Source: Allokutzneria oryzae
GTDB lineage: Bacteria > Actinomycetota > Actinomycetes > Mycobacteriales > Pseudonocardiaceae
Direction: 5' to 3'
NCBI RefSeq assembly: GCF_042429765.1
Contig: NZ_JBHLZU010000010.1
Coordinates: 372,001-436,000, forward strand
DNA: 64,000 nucleotides
The translations under genes were made by a program, and so were the position numbers. This document shows positions 1-8,537 of this stretch, piece by piece (position 1 is the stretch's first letter; every line of letters begins with the position of its first letter). The notes beneath the pieces were generated by a model. The model saw only the letters and a program-made list of their open reading frames with translations, made no database searches and was not told where the DNA came from.

Positions 1-333
1 GATCCGTTCGACGACGCGCCTGTTGATGAGGTCGCGGGTGTACACGTCGGAGGCGAGGTTGCCCTGCGCCGGTGTGCCCGCGGTCGGCTCCTCACCGAAG
101 TGCTTGGCCAGCTCACCCCTGGCGGACGCGAAGATCTGGCCGAGAACGCACAGGTGGTCACGGGCCTGCGCGTAACCGATGCCCAGCCCGATACCGGTGC
201 TGTCGCGCCCGGTGATGTGCGGAACACCTTGTGCGGTATAGGTGATCCGGGTGTCCCGGCTCCCCGTGTCGATCACCGGTACGACGGCCGATGTCAGGAT
301 GATGGCCGGTGTCAGCCAGTGAATGGTGTGCAC
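1..333 (-). CDS. Penicillin acylase family hydrolase, N-terminal part (runs off the left edge)
   Basis: The minus strand is open from a GTG at 333 to base 1 (111 codons), preceded by AGGAG six bases upstream. A short hydrophobic leader (LTPAIILTSAVVPVI) suggests export. It is followed by ITYTAQGVPHITGRDSTGIG and GYAQARDHLCVLGQ, the characteristic start of Ntn-hydrolase penicillin/acyl-homoserine-lactone acylases (YGVPHI, then GYAQAxDRL). These enzymes cleave amide bonds of acylated substrates after self-processing at an internal Ser. The processing site and beta chain lie outside the window, so activity and substrate cannot be judged. The family call is firm from this signature. Confidence 0.8.
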   Translation of the reverse strand, partial: MHTIHWLTPAIILTSAVVPVIDTGSRDTRITYTAQGVPHITGRDSTGIGLGIGYAQARDHLCVLGQIFASARGELAKHFGEEPTAGTPAQGNLASDVYTRDLINRRVVERI

Positions 334-396
334 GTCGAGCTCCTGGGGTGCGGCGGCTTGCGCCTACGATCCTGAGAGCCCCCGTGGACGGCGGCG

Positions 397-1467
397 TCAA
401 CCGACCGGTGGAATCTCCTGTCGTCCCGACGCCTGAGCGCGGTACGCGGCTTCGATCACCTCCAGCACGGTCACACCGTCGTCGGCGGTCACTGGCGGAG
501 GAGTGTTCGTGCGGAGCGCGGTGACGATTCCGGACCAGAACTGCTGGTAAGCGCCGGGATCTGTTCTCTCCACAGTGGACTGTCTGTCTGCGCCGACGCG
601 GCCCCACTCCGACTCCGGCTCCTCACCCCAACCCGGGCCGCCGGGGATCTCGCCGGCTCGCAGCGCGTTCTCCTGCGGGTCGAGGCCGTACTTGACGTAG
701 TACGCCTTGTCGCCCAGCACCCGGAACCGTGGGCCGAGGTCCGCCGCGATCGCGCTCATCCACAGATGGGACCGCACGCCGTTGTCGTGGGTGAGCGCGA
801 TGAACACGTCGTCGTCGACGAGCGCGGTCTCTCGGCGCACCAGGACCTCGGCGTGGACGTGGGTGGGGCGACCGAACAGGACAACGGCTTGGTCGATGAG
901 GTGGCTGCCGAGGTCGAAGGTGATCCCGCCCGCGTTCGCCGGATCGGCGTTCTCCTTCCACTCCTTGCGGTTCACGGACGCATCGGGGCGCCACCGCTCG
1001 AACCGCGACTCGAAGCGGAGCGCTCTTCCGAGTCGTCCTTCGTTGAGAAGGCGTTGCACGGTGAGGAAATCGCCGTCGTACCGGCGGTTGTGGAACGGCG
1101 CGAGCATCAGGTTCCTGCTGCGTGCGGTCTCGCGCAGGGCTCGCGCGTCGTCGAGCGAGGCCGCGAAGGGCTTGTCCACCACGACCGGCAGTCCGTGTTC
1201 GAGCAGCGCGGTCGCGTTCGCCGCGTGGTGCCGGTTGGGCGTGGTGACCACCGCGAGGTCGAATTCGTCGGCCCTGGTGAGGAGCTCGTCCAGGGAACCG
1301 ATGACCTCGGTGCCGGGGTAGCGGTCGCGCGCGGCTGTCTGGCGCTCGGGGTTGCCGGTGACAACCGCGCCGAGGACGAGGCCCGGAGTGCTGGCGAGGA
1401 ACGGCGCGTGGAACGCGGAGCCACCGAGGCCGTAGCCCACCAGAGCGGCACGGAGAGACGACGTCAT
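397..1467 (-). CDS. Gfo/Idh/MocA family NAD(P)-dependent oxidoreductase
   Basis: A protein of about 356 aa. Its N-terminus, ALVGYGLGGSAFHAPFL, is a Rossmann nucleotide-binding loop (GxGxxG), and VVVDKPFAASLDDA corresponds to the family's EKP motif with Asp in place of Glu. The C-terminal half has the expected GGITFDLGSHLIDQAV segment. Family members oxidise or reduce sugars, inositols and related polyols. The substrate is not predictable here. The open frame extends to 1611 but would overlap the divergent gene, so ATG 1467 (or ATG 1473) is preferred. It is divergent from the transhydrogenase gene across about 110 bp. Confidence 0.87.
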   Translation of the reverse strand: MTSSLRAALVGYGLGGSAFHAPFLASTPGLVLGAVVTGNPERQTAARDRYPGTEVIGSLDELLTRADEFDLAVVTTPNRHHAANATALLEHGLPVVVDKPFAASLDDARALRETARSRNLMLAPFHNRRYDGDFLTVQRLLNEGRLGRALRFESRFERWRPDASVNRKEWKENADPANAGGITFDLGSHLIDQAVVLFGRPTHVHAEVLVRRETALVDDDVFIALTHDNGVRSHLWMSAIAADLGPRFRVLGDKAYYVKYGLDPQENALRAGEIPGGPGWGEEPESEWGRVGADRQSTVERTDPGAYQQFWSGIVTALRTNTPPPVTADDGVTVLEVIEAAYRAQASGRQEIPPVG

Positions 1468-1579
1468 GCCCATCACCGTAACCGCGTGATCCCCCGGCGG
1501 CCGGGCTGTCAGCCGGTGGGTGGTTGCGGGAGCGGGGCGGGTGGGGAAGCGTGGACGGGGTCTGCGCGAGGAGGACGAC

Positions 1580-2860
1580 GTGGTCGCTTTGCCCACCGAA
1601 ACCGTGTTCACCTGGGGAGCCCCACCGCTGAAGTTCGGGGTGGGGGCCGCCGACGAGATCGGCTACGAGCTCGCGCAGCTCGGCGTCGGCTCCGCATTGG
1701 TGGTCACCGACGCCGGGGTCGCGGCGACCGGGTTCCCGGCCAGGGTGGCCGAGGCGATCAAGAACGCCGGGGTGGACGTCGGGGTCTACGACGAGGTGCG
1801 GGTCGAGCCGACCGACCGGAGCTTCGAGGAAGCTGTTTCCCGCGCCGCGCAAGGGAGCTGGGAGTCCTTCGTCGCCGTCGGAGGCGGCTCCACGATCGAC
1901 ACCGCCAAGGCGATCAACCTGATGACCAGCTATCCCGGCGATGTCATGGACTACGTGAACAAGCCGGTCGGCAGGGGGATGGCGCCGCCAGGACCGCTCA
2001 AGCCGCTGATCGCGGTGCCCACCACGGCGGGGACCGGGGCGGAGAGCACGCCGGTCTGCGTGCTCGACCTGCTGAGCCTGCACGTGAAGGCCGGGATCAG
2101 CCACCCGCGCCTGCGGCCGAACCTCGCCGTTGTCGATCCGCTGGCGACGTTGAGCCTGCCGCCCGAGGTCACCGCGGCGGCCGGGATGGACGTGCTCTGC
2201 CACGCGTTGGAGTCCTACACCGCGCGGCCCTACGACACCTTCAACCGCAAGCGGCCGGAGGAGCGGGTTCCCTACTGCGGTTCCAACCCGATCTCCGACA
2301 CGTGGACCGAGAAGGCGCTTGTGTTGCTGAGCAACGCTTTCCGGCGTGCGGTGCTCAACGGCAACGACCTCAAGGCCCGCACCGACATGATGCTCGCCGC
2401 CACCGTGGCCGGGATGGGGTTCGGCAACGCGGGCGTGCACATCCCGCACGCGTGCGCCTATCCGATCGCCGGTCGCGTGCGTGACTACCGACCTGCCGGG
2501 TATCCGCAGGACGAGCCGATGGTGCCGCACGGGCAGTCGGTGTCGCTGACCGCTCCCGCGGCTTTCCGGTTCACTTTTCCCACTGACCCGGAGCGGCACG
2601 TTCACGCGGCGCGGTTGCTCGACGCCGCCACCGCGGACGCCGAGCCGGACCCCAGGGAGAAGCTGCCCGCCGTGCTCGTCGCGCTCATGCGGGACATCGG
2701 GATCCCCAACGGGATCGGCGCGGTCGGGTACGCCGAGGCGGACATTCCGGCACTGGTGGAGGGCACGCTCAAGCAGCAGCGGCTGCTCAACGTCGCTCCT
2801 CGACAGGTGTCGGAGGCCGATATCTGTGAAATCTTCGGCGCGTCGCTGAGCAACTGGTGA
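1580..2860 (+). CDS. Hydroxyacid-oxoacid transhydrogenase-like iron-containing alcohol dehydrogenase
   Basis: A 426-aa iron-dependent ADH. It has GGGSTIDTAKAINL (nucleotide binding), GMDVLCHALESY, HIPHACAYPIAG and VPHGQSVSL, which supply the Asp/His metal ligands. The insertion with RKRPEERVPYCGSNPISD is typical of the ADHFE1/HOT branch. Known HOT enzymes couple oxidation of gamma-hydroxybutyrate to reduction of 2-oxoglutarate. That exact reaction is inferred here from similarity only. GTG 1580 is chosen because GAGGAGGAC lies just upstream. The earlier ATG at 1520 has no such site. Confidence 0.85.
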   Translation: MVALPTETVFTWGAPPLKFGVGAADEIGYELAQLGVGSALVVTDAGVAATGFPARVAEAIKNAGVDVGVYDEVRVEPTDRSFEEAVSRAAQGSWESFVAVGGGSTIDTAKAINLMTSYPGDVMDYVNKPVGRGMAPPGPLKPLIAVPTTAGTGAESTPVCVLDLLSLHVKAGISHPRLRPNLAVVDPLATLSLPPEVTAAAGMDVLCHALESYTARPYDTFNRKRPEERVPYCGSNPISDTWTEKALVLLSNAFRRAVLNGNDLKARTDMMLAATVAGMGFGNAGVHIPHACAYPIAGRVRDYRPAGYPQDEPMVPHGQSVSLTAPAAFRFTFPTDPERHVHAARLLDAATADAEPDPREKLPAVLVALMRDIGIPNGIGAVGYAEADIPALVEGTLKQQRLLNVAPRQVSEADICEIFGASLSNW

Positions 2861-2884
2861 GCCGGTCCGTTCCGTCCACCTGAC

Positions 2885-3223
2885 ATGCGAGCAGCACAGT
2901 TCCTGGTCATCGCGTCGGTTCTGGTCCTCAGCGGATGCGGAGCCGCCGCGTCACCGGGCCCACAGCCGAGCGCGAACCCGCCGAGCAGCACGGAGAAGCC
3001 ACCGGCCGTGACCGTCGAGAAAGGACGGACGGGTGAGGTCGCCGTGAAGGTCGGTGACGTGATCTCCGTTCCGCCCAACGACACCGTGCCGTTGGTGAAG
3101 GACCCGCACGTGCGCCTGGACCTGCAGACGGAGACGGAGTGGCGCTACCGCGCGGCCTCACCGGGCAGGACGGTGATCCCGACGAACAACGACGGAGCCT
3201 CGGTCACCCTGGTGATCAGCTGA
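2885..3223 (+). CDS. Small secreted lipoprotein of unknown function
   Basis: 112 aa with a lipoprotein signal (FLVIASVLVLSGC, lipobox LSGC at about residue 18) and then a Pro/Ser-rich linker. The mature part is a single small domain of about 80 residues, with predicted beta character, ending in VTLVIS. I recognise no enzyme motif. It starts 24 bases after the transhydrogenase stop in the same direction and is followed by a strong hairpin, so it is probably the last gene of that unit. Confidence 0.7.
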   Translation: MRAAQFLVIASVLVLSGCGAAASPGPQPSANPPSSTEKPPAVTVEKGRTGEVAVKVGDVISVPPNDTVPLVKDPHVRLDLQTETEWRYRAASPGRTVIPTNNDGASVTLVIS

Positions 3224-3228
3224 GCCGA

Positions 3229-3261
3229 AAGCCCCGGCGCGCGGGAGGAGCGCCGGGGCTT
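3229..3261. terminator. Hairpin terminator between convergent genes
   Basis: A perfect 12-bp stem (AAGCCCCGGCGC at 3229-3240, its complement at 3250-3261) with a 9-nt loop and a short T run on the plus strand. It lies between the lipoprotein stop and the converging fasciclin gene, so it probably serves both. Confidence 0.8.
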
Positions 3262-3283
3262 TTCCGTTGCCGGAGAACGAGAA

Positions 3284-3904
3284 CTAGCTCGGCATCAGCA
3301 CGGTGTCGACGATGTAGACGGTGGCGTTGGCGGTCTGCACGTTGCCGCACACCACGTTCGCGTCGTTGACCTTGTAGGCGGTCCCGCTGCCGGAGGTCTT
3401 GACCATGCCCTTCTGCAGCGTCTCGAAGTTGCCGGAGGCCAGGTCCGCCGGGGTGAGCCGCTTCGGGACCACGTGGTAGGTCAGAACCTTGGTCAGCGTC
3501 GCGTTGTCGGCGAGCACCTTGTCCAGGTCCGCCTTGGGGATCTTGGCGAACGCGGAGTCGGCGGGCGCGAAGACGGTGATGTCCTTGGCGGTGTTCAGGG
3601 TGTCCACGAGACCGGCCTTCTTGACCGCCGTGACGAGGGTGGACAGCGCCGGGTTGTTGCTCGCGGCCGTGGCGACCGGGTCCTTGGCCATGCCCGCGAA
3701 GCTGCCAGGGCCGTCCTTCGGCACCGACGCGCAGGCCGAGCCGAACTCGCCGGAGGCCATCGACGCGGTGGTGGTGGCCTGCGTCGTGGCGGCGGGGGCC
3801 GCGCTGCTGCTCGGCGCCGCCATGTCGCCGCCGCCACCACAGGCGGTCAGGCTCAGCGCGGAGACGGCGGCCGCGGCCAGCAGGACGGTGCGCTTGTACT
3901 GCAT
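3284..3904 (-). CDS. Fasciclin-domain lipoprotein (MPT83/MPT70-like)
   Basis: 206 aa. MQYKRTVLLAAAAVSALSLTAC is a lipoprotein signal (LTAC). After a Ser/Ala/Thr-rich linker comes one FAS1 domain with its H1 and H2 boxes (ITVFAPADSAFAKIP; LTYHVVPKRL). FAS1 lipoproteins are surface proteins linked to adhesion. In mycobacteria the homologues MPT70/MPT83 are SigK-dependent. ATG 3904 follows GGAGAG. It lies 16 bases downstream of the molybdoenzyme gene and is probably co-transcribed with it. A sigK/rskA pair is divergent just upstream. Confidence 0.88.
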   Translation of the reverse strand: MQYKRTVLLAAAAVSALSLTACGGGGDMAAPSSSAAPAATTQATTTASMASGEFGSACASVPKDGPGSFAGMAKDPVATAASNNPALSTLVTAVKKAGLVDTLNTAKDITVFAPADSAFAKIPKADLDKVLADNATLTKVLTYHVVPKRLTPADLASGNFETLQKGMVKTSGSGTAYKVNDANVVCGNVQTANATVYIVDTVLMPS

Positions 3905-3920
3905 GGGAATCTCTCCTTCA

Positions 3921-5522
3921 TCAGGTGACAGTGACCGCGACCGAGTGCCAACCTGTGGCGCCTCGGGGGAACGGCCGCGTCCGTTCTTCTGGTTGCCAGT
4001 CCCCACGGCCGTCGGCCGCGCGAACCTCGATGCGGTGCAGGCCCTTGTCGAGCTGGACGGTGGTGCGCCACTGGCGCCACGTGTCCGGGCTGACCTCGGT
4101 GCTCAGCTCGACGGGACGCCACTCGCCGCCGTCGATGCGGATCTGCGCCGCGCTGATGCCCCGGTGTTGCGCCCACGCGACCCCGGCCACGGTGACCGGT
4201 CCGGCGGGGACCCGCGCGAACGGTTTGGGGACGTCGACGCGGGAGGCGGTGAGCGCCTTGCCGATCGGGTCCCACTGCCGTTCGGTCCAGTACGCGTCGT
4301 ACTTCTCGAAGGTGGTGAGTTCGAGGTCGACCAGCCACTTGGTGGCCGAGGTGTAGCCGTAGAGCCCCGGAACGAGCTGCCGGACGGGGAAACCGTTGGC
4401 GGGCAACAGGGGCTCGCCGTTCATCCCGATCGCCAGCATCGCCTCGCGGCCGTCCATGACCACGTCCAGCGGTGTGCCGATGGTCATCCCGGCGGAGTCG
4501 GTGCCGACCAGCTGCGTCGCGCCGCCCCGCACCCCGGCCTGGCGGAGCAGCTCCGCCAGCGGGAAGCCGAGCCAGCGCGCCGTGCTGGCGTACGGCCCGC
4601 CGACCTCGTTGGAGACGCAGGACAGGGTGATGTCGCGCTCGATCAGCGGCTTGGCCATGAGGTCGGCGAAGCTCAGCTCCATCGGGCGGTCCACCATGCC
4701 GTGAATCTTCAGTCGCCATTCCTCGGCGCGGAGCTCGGGAATGACCAGGGCCGTGTCCACGCGATAAAAGTCGCGGTTCGGGGTTTCGAACGGGGTCAGA
4801 TCGGGAATCGCGAAGCTGTGTCCCGCCGGTCGTGCCGGAGCCGGGCTCACCGGTTTCGGCAGTTGAATAGCGGAACGCGATTCCGCGATATCGGATGAAC
4901 GCTGCTGGAAGAACTTTCCGGCTACGCCACCAGCCAGGGCAAGTCCCGCGGTGACCAGAAATGTTCGACGTGCCGACGATGAATTGTCCGTCGTGCTCCG
5001 CCGCACCAGTGCGCGCAGCACCGCGACGCCGATGACGATGGCGGTCAGCGACGGAAGCGCGGTCAGCGCGGACGCGTCCGGCCGGGTGCTCGACGCGAGC
5101 ACTCCAACCGCTCCGAGCAGGGCGATCATCACGGCGCCGACGGCGAACCGGCGGGTCGAGGCCACGCCGGCCACCGCGGCGAACGCGACAAGAACGACGA
5201 GGATTCCGCCGAGAAGAACCGGCTTGTCGTAATTGCCGAACGTGCTGATCGCGAAGTCCTTCAGCCACACCGGCGCGAGATCGATGGCAGCAGATCCGAC
5301 CGCGGTCACCGGGGAGGAGCCCGGCCCGGTGAGAGCGGCGACCAGCTCCGCCGATGCGAGTGCCGCACCGGCGGAAAGCAGGCCGAGAAGCGCGCCGTAC
5401 GACGCCCTTGGCTGACTTTCCCGGTAGGTGCTCACGTGACCCATTCGCGGCCGTTGGGCGGGCGGATGGGTCCGATTTTCCGACTCACCCGAACGGGGTA
5501 TCGGATTCGACTTCTCGGTCAT
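3921..5522 (-). CDS. Membrane-anchored sulfite-oxidase-like molybdopterin oxidoreductase
   Basis: 533 aa. The N-terminal half has about four hydrophobic segments (residues ~40-165). The second half is a sulfite-oxidase-family molybdopterin domain with the Mo-ligand Cys in DITLSCVSNEVGG, a Tyr/Trp-rich substrate region, and a C-terminal Mo-co dimerisation domain (VAWAQHRGISAAQIRIDGGEWR). It probably works at the outer membrane face. Its substrate and electron partner are unknown. The ATG at 5522 has no good ribosome site. ATG 5444 or GTG 5435 are possible alternative starts that keep the membrane segments. Confidence 0.85.
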   Translation of the reverse strand: MTEKSNPIPRSGESENRTHPPAQRPRMGHVSTYRESQPRASYGALLGLLSAGAALASAELVAALTGPGSSPVTAVGSAAIDLAPVWLKDFAISTFGNYDKPVLLGGILVVLVAFAAVAGVASTRRFAVGAVMIALLGAVGVLASSTRPDASALTALPSLTAIVIGVAVLRALVRRSTTDNSSSARRTFLVTAGLALAGGVAGKFFQQRSSDIAESRSAIQLPKPVSPAPARPAGHSFAIPDLTPFETPNRDFYRVDTALVIPELRAEEWRLKIHGMVDRPMELSFADLMAKPLIERDITLSCVSNEVGGPYASTARWLGFPLAELLRQAGVRGGATQLVGTDSAGMTIGTPLDVVMDGREAMLAIGMNGEPLLPANGFPVRQLVPGLYGYTSATKWLVDLELTTFEKYDAYWTERQWDPIGKALTASRVDVPKPFARVPAGPVTVAGVAWAQHRGISAAQIRIDGGEWRPVELSTEVSPDTWRQWRTTVQLDKGLHRIEVRAADGRGDWQPEERTRPFPRGATGWHSVAVTVT

Positions 5523-5649
5523 AGAGGAAAAGTACGCGCGCGTGCGCGCGCGAGACCCTTACCGATCGGTGAAATCTCAGCGGGTAGCGTTCCGTCCGGC
5601 GCGACTCCCCACCAATCCGGTCCCGGGGCGGCTCCGAACGGAGGAGTGA

Positions 5650-6270
5650 ATGACCTGGTGGAAAGGGGTGGTCATGCGTGACCGCGCGCGAGCTGTGAGC
5701 CAGCTGCACGGTCCCGAGGGTGTCGCGTCGCCGACACCGGAGGACCTGGTGCAGCAAGTGGCTCGGGGGGACGAGGCCGCTTTCGGCCAGCTCTACGAGG
5801 TGCTTGCCGGGCCGGTCTACGGCGTCGTGCTGCGGGTCCTGCGGGACCAGGCGCAGTCCGAGGAGGTCGCCCAGGAGGTCCTCGTCGAGCTGTGGCGCAC
5901 CGCGACCCGCTACGCCCCGGACAAGGGCACCGTGATGACCTGGGCGCTGACCGTGGCGCACCGGCGCGCGGTGGACCGGGTCCGCTCGGCGCAGTCCACG
6001 GCCGACCGCGAGGACCGGGTCGGGCGGCTGGAGGCCGAGCGCCCCTTCGACGAGGTCTCCGAGCAGGTCACCGCCCGCCTTGAGCGGGAGCAGGTGCGGG
6101 GCTGCCTGACCGCGCTGACCGACCTGCAGCGCGAGGCGGTCATGCTCGCGTACTACCGGGGCTACACCTACCGGGAGGTCGCCGAGCTGCTCGGCTCCCC
6201 GCTGGGGACGATCAAGACCCGGTTGCGGGACGGCCTGATCCGACTGCGGGACTGCTTGGGGGTGGCGTGA
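5650..6270 (+). CDS. sigK: ECF RNA polymerase sigma factor, SigK type
   Basis: About 206 aa with region 2 (DEAAFGQLYEVLAGPVYGVV, AQSEEVAQEVLVELWR) and region 4 (LTDLQREAVMLAYYRGYTYREVAELL, TIKTRLRDGLIRLRD). The following gene is an RskA-type anti-sigma factor, and the divergent genes include a fasciclin lipoprotein, which matches the mycobacterial SigK locus. ATG 5650 sits just behind GGAGGAG. ATG 5674 behind AAAGGGGTGG is an equally plausible start. The stop codon overlaps the next start (TGATG), indicating coupled translation. Confidence 0.9.
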   Translation: MTWWKGVVMRDRARAVSQLHGPEGVASPTPEDLVQQVARGDEAAFGQLYEVLAGPVYGVVLRVLRDQAQSEEVAQEVLVELWRTATRYAPDKGTVMTWALTVAHRRAVDRVRSAQSTADREDRVGRLEAERPFDEVSEQVTARLEREQVRGCLTALTDLQREAVMLAYYRGYTYREVAELLGSPLGTIKTRLRDGLIRLRDCLGVA

Positions 6271-7007
6271 TGAACCCGGATGTGCACACCCTGACGGGGG
6301 CGTACGCCATGAACGCCCTCGACGACGTCGAGCGCCGCGAGTTCGAGCGGCACATGGCCGTGTGCCCCGACTGCGAGCAGGAGACCAGGGAGCTGGAGCG
6401 CACGGCGGTCTACCTCGGGCTGGCCGCCGCGACGGCGCCGACCGCGGGCCTGCGGGCGAAGGTGCTCGCCGAGGTCGCGCAGACCCGCCAGCAGTCGCCG
6501 ATCGCCCCGCAGCCGGAAGTCGCCGCACCGCAGAAGAAGCGCTCGCGCTGGATGATGCCCGTGGTCGCGCTCGCCGCGGCGGCCAGTGTGCTCGCCGCGG
6601 TCGTCTTCGGGGTCAACGCGATCAACGCCAACCAGGAGCTCACCCGCGAACGCGCGCTGATGGACCAGGTCGCCGCGATCGTCAACGCGCCGGACGCGCG
6701 GACCGAGGTCCGCACGGCCTCGCCGTCGGGTCACGGCAAGATCGTCTCCTCGAAGCAGCTCGGCAAGGCTGTCCTGCTGGCCAGCGACGAGGTGCCCCCG
6801 CCCCAGGAGGGCAAGTCGCTGCAGGCGTGGTCGATCACCGAAACCGGCGTGGCGTCGCTCGGTCTGATGTCGCAGACGCACTCAGGCAAGCACGAGCCGA
6901 TGGTGTTCTCGTTCACCGGCTCGCCGAAGATCGGCATCACCGTGGAGCCCGCCGGTGGGTCCCCGCAGCCGACCACGCCGACGGTGATGGTCATCCCGGT
7001 GGCCTGA
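6270..7007 (+). CDS. rskA: Anti-sigma-K factor, RskA family
   Basis: 245 aa. The cytoplasmic N-terminus carries a zinc-anti-sigma-type motif, HMAVCPDC (HxxxCxxC). A single membrane helix lies near residues 92-115 (MMPVVALAAAASVLAAVVF), followed by an extracytoplasmic RskA domain (SLQAWSITETGVASLGLM). Such proteins hold SigK at the membrane until regulated proteolysis releases it. ATG 6270 overlaps the sigK stop by one base. GTG 6267 is an alternative. Confidence 0.9.
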   Translation: MNPDVHTLTGAYAMNALDDVERREFERHMAVCPDCEQETRELERTAVYLGLAAATAPTAGLRAKVLAEVAQTRQQSPIAPQPEVAAPQKKRSRWMMPVVALAAAASVLAAVVFGVNAINANQELTRERALMDQVAAIVNAPDARTEVRTASPSGHGKIVSSKQLGKAVLLASDEVPPPQEGKSLQAWSITETGVASLGLMSQTHSGKHEPMVFSFTGSPKIGITVEPAGGSPQPTTPTVMVIPVA

Positions 7008-7033
7008 CCGGAACCGCGCGGTGCGGCCGGGCG

Positions 7034-7350
7034 ATGACCCTGCCGGGGCTCGCCGTGCTGCTCGTCGTGCTCGCCGCGCTGGAGCGCTTCGGGCTGTGGG
7101 TCCGCGACCGCAGCCTGTTGCCGTGGCGCTCCCGCGGTGGGCAGGAGGCTTCGAGGAGTTCGGGTCCGCGTTCGACGCGGGCAGGCGGCACCAGATCGAC
7201 GAGCGCGACAGCCACTCGATGACGCGCGACGAGGCCGACGACGGCGCCCCGCCGTACAGCACGGTCGACCTCGGCGGCGGGGTTGCGACCCTTCGGCTGC
7301 AAGCCGAACCACCCGTTCGGGGAGCGACGCCGCCAGTGACCGACCGATAA
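7034..7350 (+). pseudogene. Small DUF6191-like membrane protein with an apparent frameshift
   Basis: From ATG 7034 one frame gives a membrane start (MTLPGLAVLLVVLAALERFG, then LWVRDRSLLPWRSR). From about 7130 a different frame continues with GGFEEFGSAFDAGRRHQIDE, DSHSMTRDEADDGAPP and TVDLGGGVATLRL to a stop at 7350. From memory, intact actinobacterial DUF6191 proteins contain both parts in one frame, with a membrane helix, LPWR and then the FDE/DGAPP domain. One missing or extra base near 7120-7140 would explain this. It could be a real mutation, a sequencing error or, less likely, recoding. It lies directly after rskA. Confidence 0.6.
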
Positions 7351-7360
7351 CTTCGACTAG

Positions 7361-7780
7361 GTGTCAAGGTTTTTCGCACCGGCGCTCGCCGCCGTCACCC
7401 TTCCCGTCGTGCTCGCCACTCCGGCGCACGCCGCCCCCACCGCCAGCATCAAGCCGATCTGCGACCCGGTGACCTGGAGCGTGGACTACACCGCGACCAG
7501 CTCCGGCCACGCCAAGAAGGCCGCACTGGAGGTCCGCGTCGACCCGTCCGTCCTGGACGAGTACCCGGACCACGCCCTCGGCTCCACGGCACTGGGTGAA
7601 CCGCGCGGGCAGCGCGCCACCGGCGCGGGGACCTGGTCCGAGCGCAAGCGGCTGGTCCGGGGCACGGGCGCACCGGCAGGTCCTCGCCCGCACACCCGCA
7701 CCTACACCCTCACCCTCACCGTCACCGAGAACGGCGTGGCGACCACGGCCTCCGGTTCCTGCGAGCTCACCGCGCGGTGA
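7361..7780 (+). CDS. Secreted protein of unknown function
   Basis: 139 aa from GTG 7361 with a clear Sec signal (FFAPALAAVTLPVVLATPAHA, cleavage near AHA-AP). The mature part looks like a small beta-sandwich (ICDPVTWSVDYTATSSGHAK near its start, TYTLTLTVTENGVATTASGS near its end) with two Cys that could pair. No family is recognised. Its 3' end overlaps the tail of the convergent ABC ATPase gene by 14 bp. Confidence 0.65.
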   Translation: MSRFFAPALAAVTLPVVLATPAHAAPTASIKPICDPVTWSVDYTATSSGHAKKAALEVRVDPSVLDEYPDHALGSTALGEPRGQRATGAGTWSERKRLVRGTGAPAGPRPHTRTYTLTLTVTENGVATTASGSCELTAR

Positions 7781-8537
7781 CCACCACGGGGGTCCCGTCG
7801 CTGGGGGCCTCCAGGATGTCGGCCTCCACGTCGTAGAGCTCGCGCACCAGGCCCGCGTTCACGACCTCCCGTGGCGGCCCGGCCGCGACGATCCGCCCGT
7901 CCCGCATCGCCACCAGCAGGTCGGCGTAGCGGGCGGCGGAGAGCAGGTCGTGCAGCACCATCACCACGGTCCGGCCCGCGTCGGCGACCGTGCGGACCAG
8001 GTTCAGCACCTCGACCTGGTGTCCGAGGTCCAGTGCGCTGGTCGGCTCGTCCAGCAACAGCACCGGGGACTCCTGCGCCAGCACCATCGCCACCCACGCG
8101 CGCTGCCGCTGGCCGCCGGAGAGCTGGTCCAGCCGCCGGTCGGCCAGCCCGAGCACCCCGGTCGCGGCCATGGACTCGCGCACCACGCGCTCGTCCTCGC
8201 GCGACCACTGCCGGAACAACCCCTGGTGCGGGTGCCTGCCGTAGCGGACCAGGCCGGTCACGGTGACCGCCTCGGGTGCCAGCGGGGACTGCGGCAGCAA
8301 GGCGATCCGGTGCGCGGCCTGCCTCGGCCGGAGCCGCCAGACGTCGGCTCCGGCCGCGAGCACCCGTCCGGAGTCCGGCCGGTGCAGCCGCGCGACCGAG
8401 CGCAGCAGCGTGGACTTGCCGCAGCCGTTCGGGCCGACGACGGCAACGACCTGGCCCGCGCCGACCTGGAGATCGACGCCGTCCACGGCGACGTGGCCGG
8501 GGTAGCTGACCCGCAGCCCCTCGACGGCCAGCGTCAC
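7767..8537 (-). CDS. ABC transporter ATP-binding protein, iron-siderophore uptake (FecE/FepC type)
   Basis: 256 aa with Walker A GPNGCGKST, Q-loop LLPQSPLAPEAVTV, signature LSGGQRQRAW, Walker B VLLLDEPTSALDLGHQ and an H-loop MVLHDLL. The GLVRYGRHPHQ segment is typical of siderophore/B12 importers. GTG 8537 overlaps the stop of the DUF2218 gene (GTGA), so they are translationally coupled. No permease or binding-protein gene is adjacent, so the ATPase must use partners encoded elsewhere. Confidence 0.88.
   Translation of the reverse strand: MTLAVEGLRVSYPGHVAVDGVDLQVGAGQVVAVVGPNGCGKSTLLRSVARLHRPDSGRVLAAGADVWRLRPRQAAHRIALLPQSPLAPEAVTVTGLVRYGRHPHQGLFRQWSREDERVVRESMAATGVLGLADRRLDQLSGGQRQRAWVAMVLAQESPVLLLDEPTSALDLGHQVEVLNLVRTVADAGRTVVMVLHDLLSAARYADLLVAMRDGRIVAAGPPREVVNAGLVRELYDVEADILEAPSDGTPVVVTAR

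Noticed and set aside
5611..5640. A CAATCC...CCGAAC pair upstream of sigK as a SigK-type promoter
   Set aside because: The spacing (15 bp) and mismatch to the remembered CCATCC/CGAAT consensus, and its closeness to the start codon, make it too weak to call.
7021..7350. The 109-codon frame from GTG 7021 as a complete independent gene
   Set aside because: Its first 40 codons are Arg/Ala-rich shadow of the membrane helix frame. Only its second half is protein-like, so a frameshifted gene starting at 7034 explains the data better.
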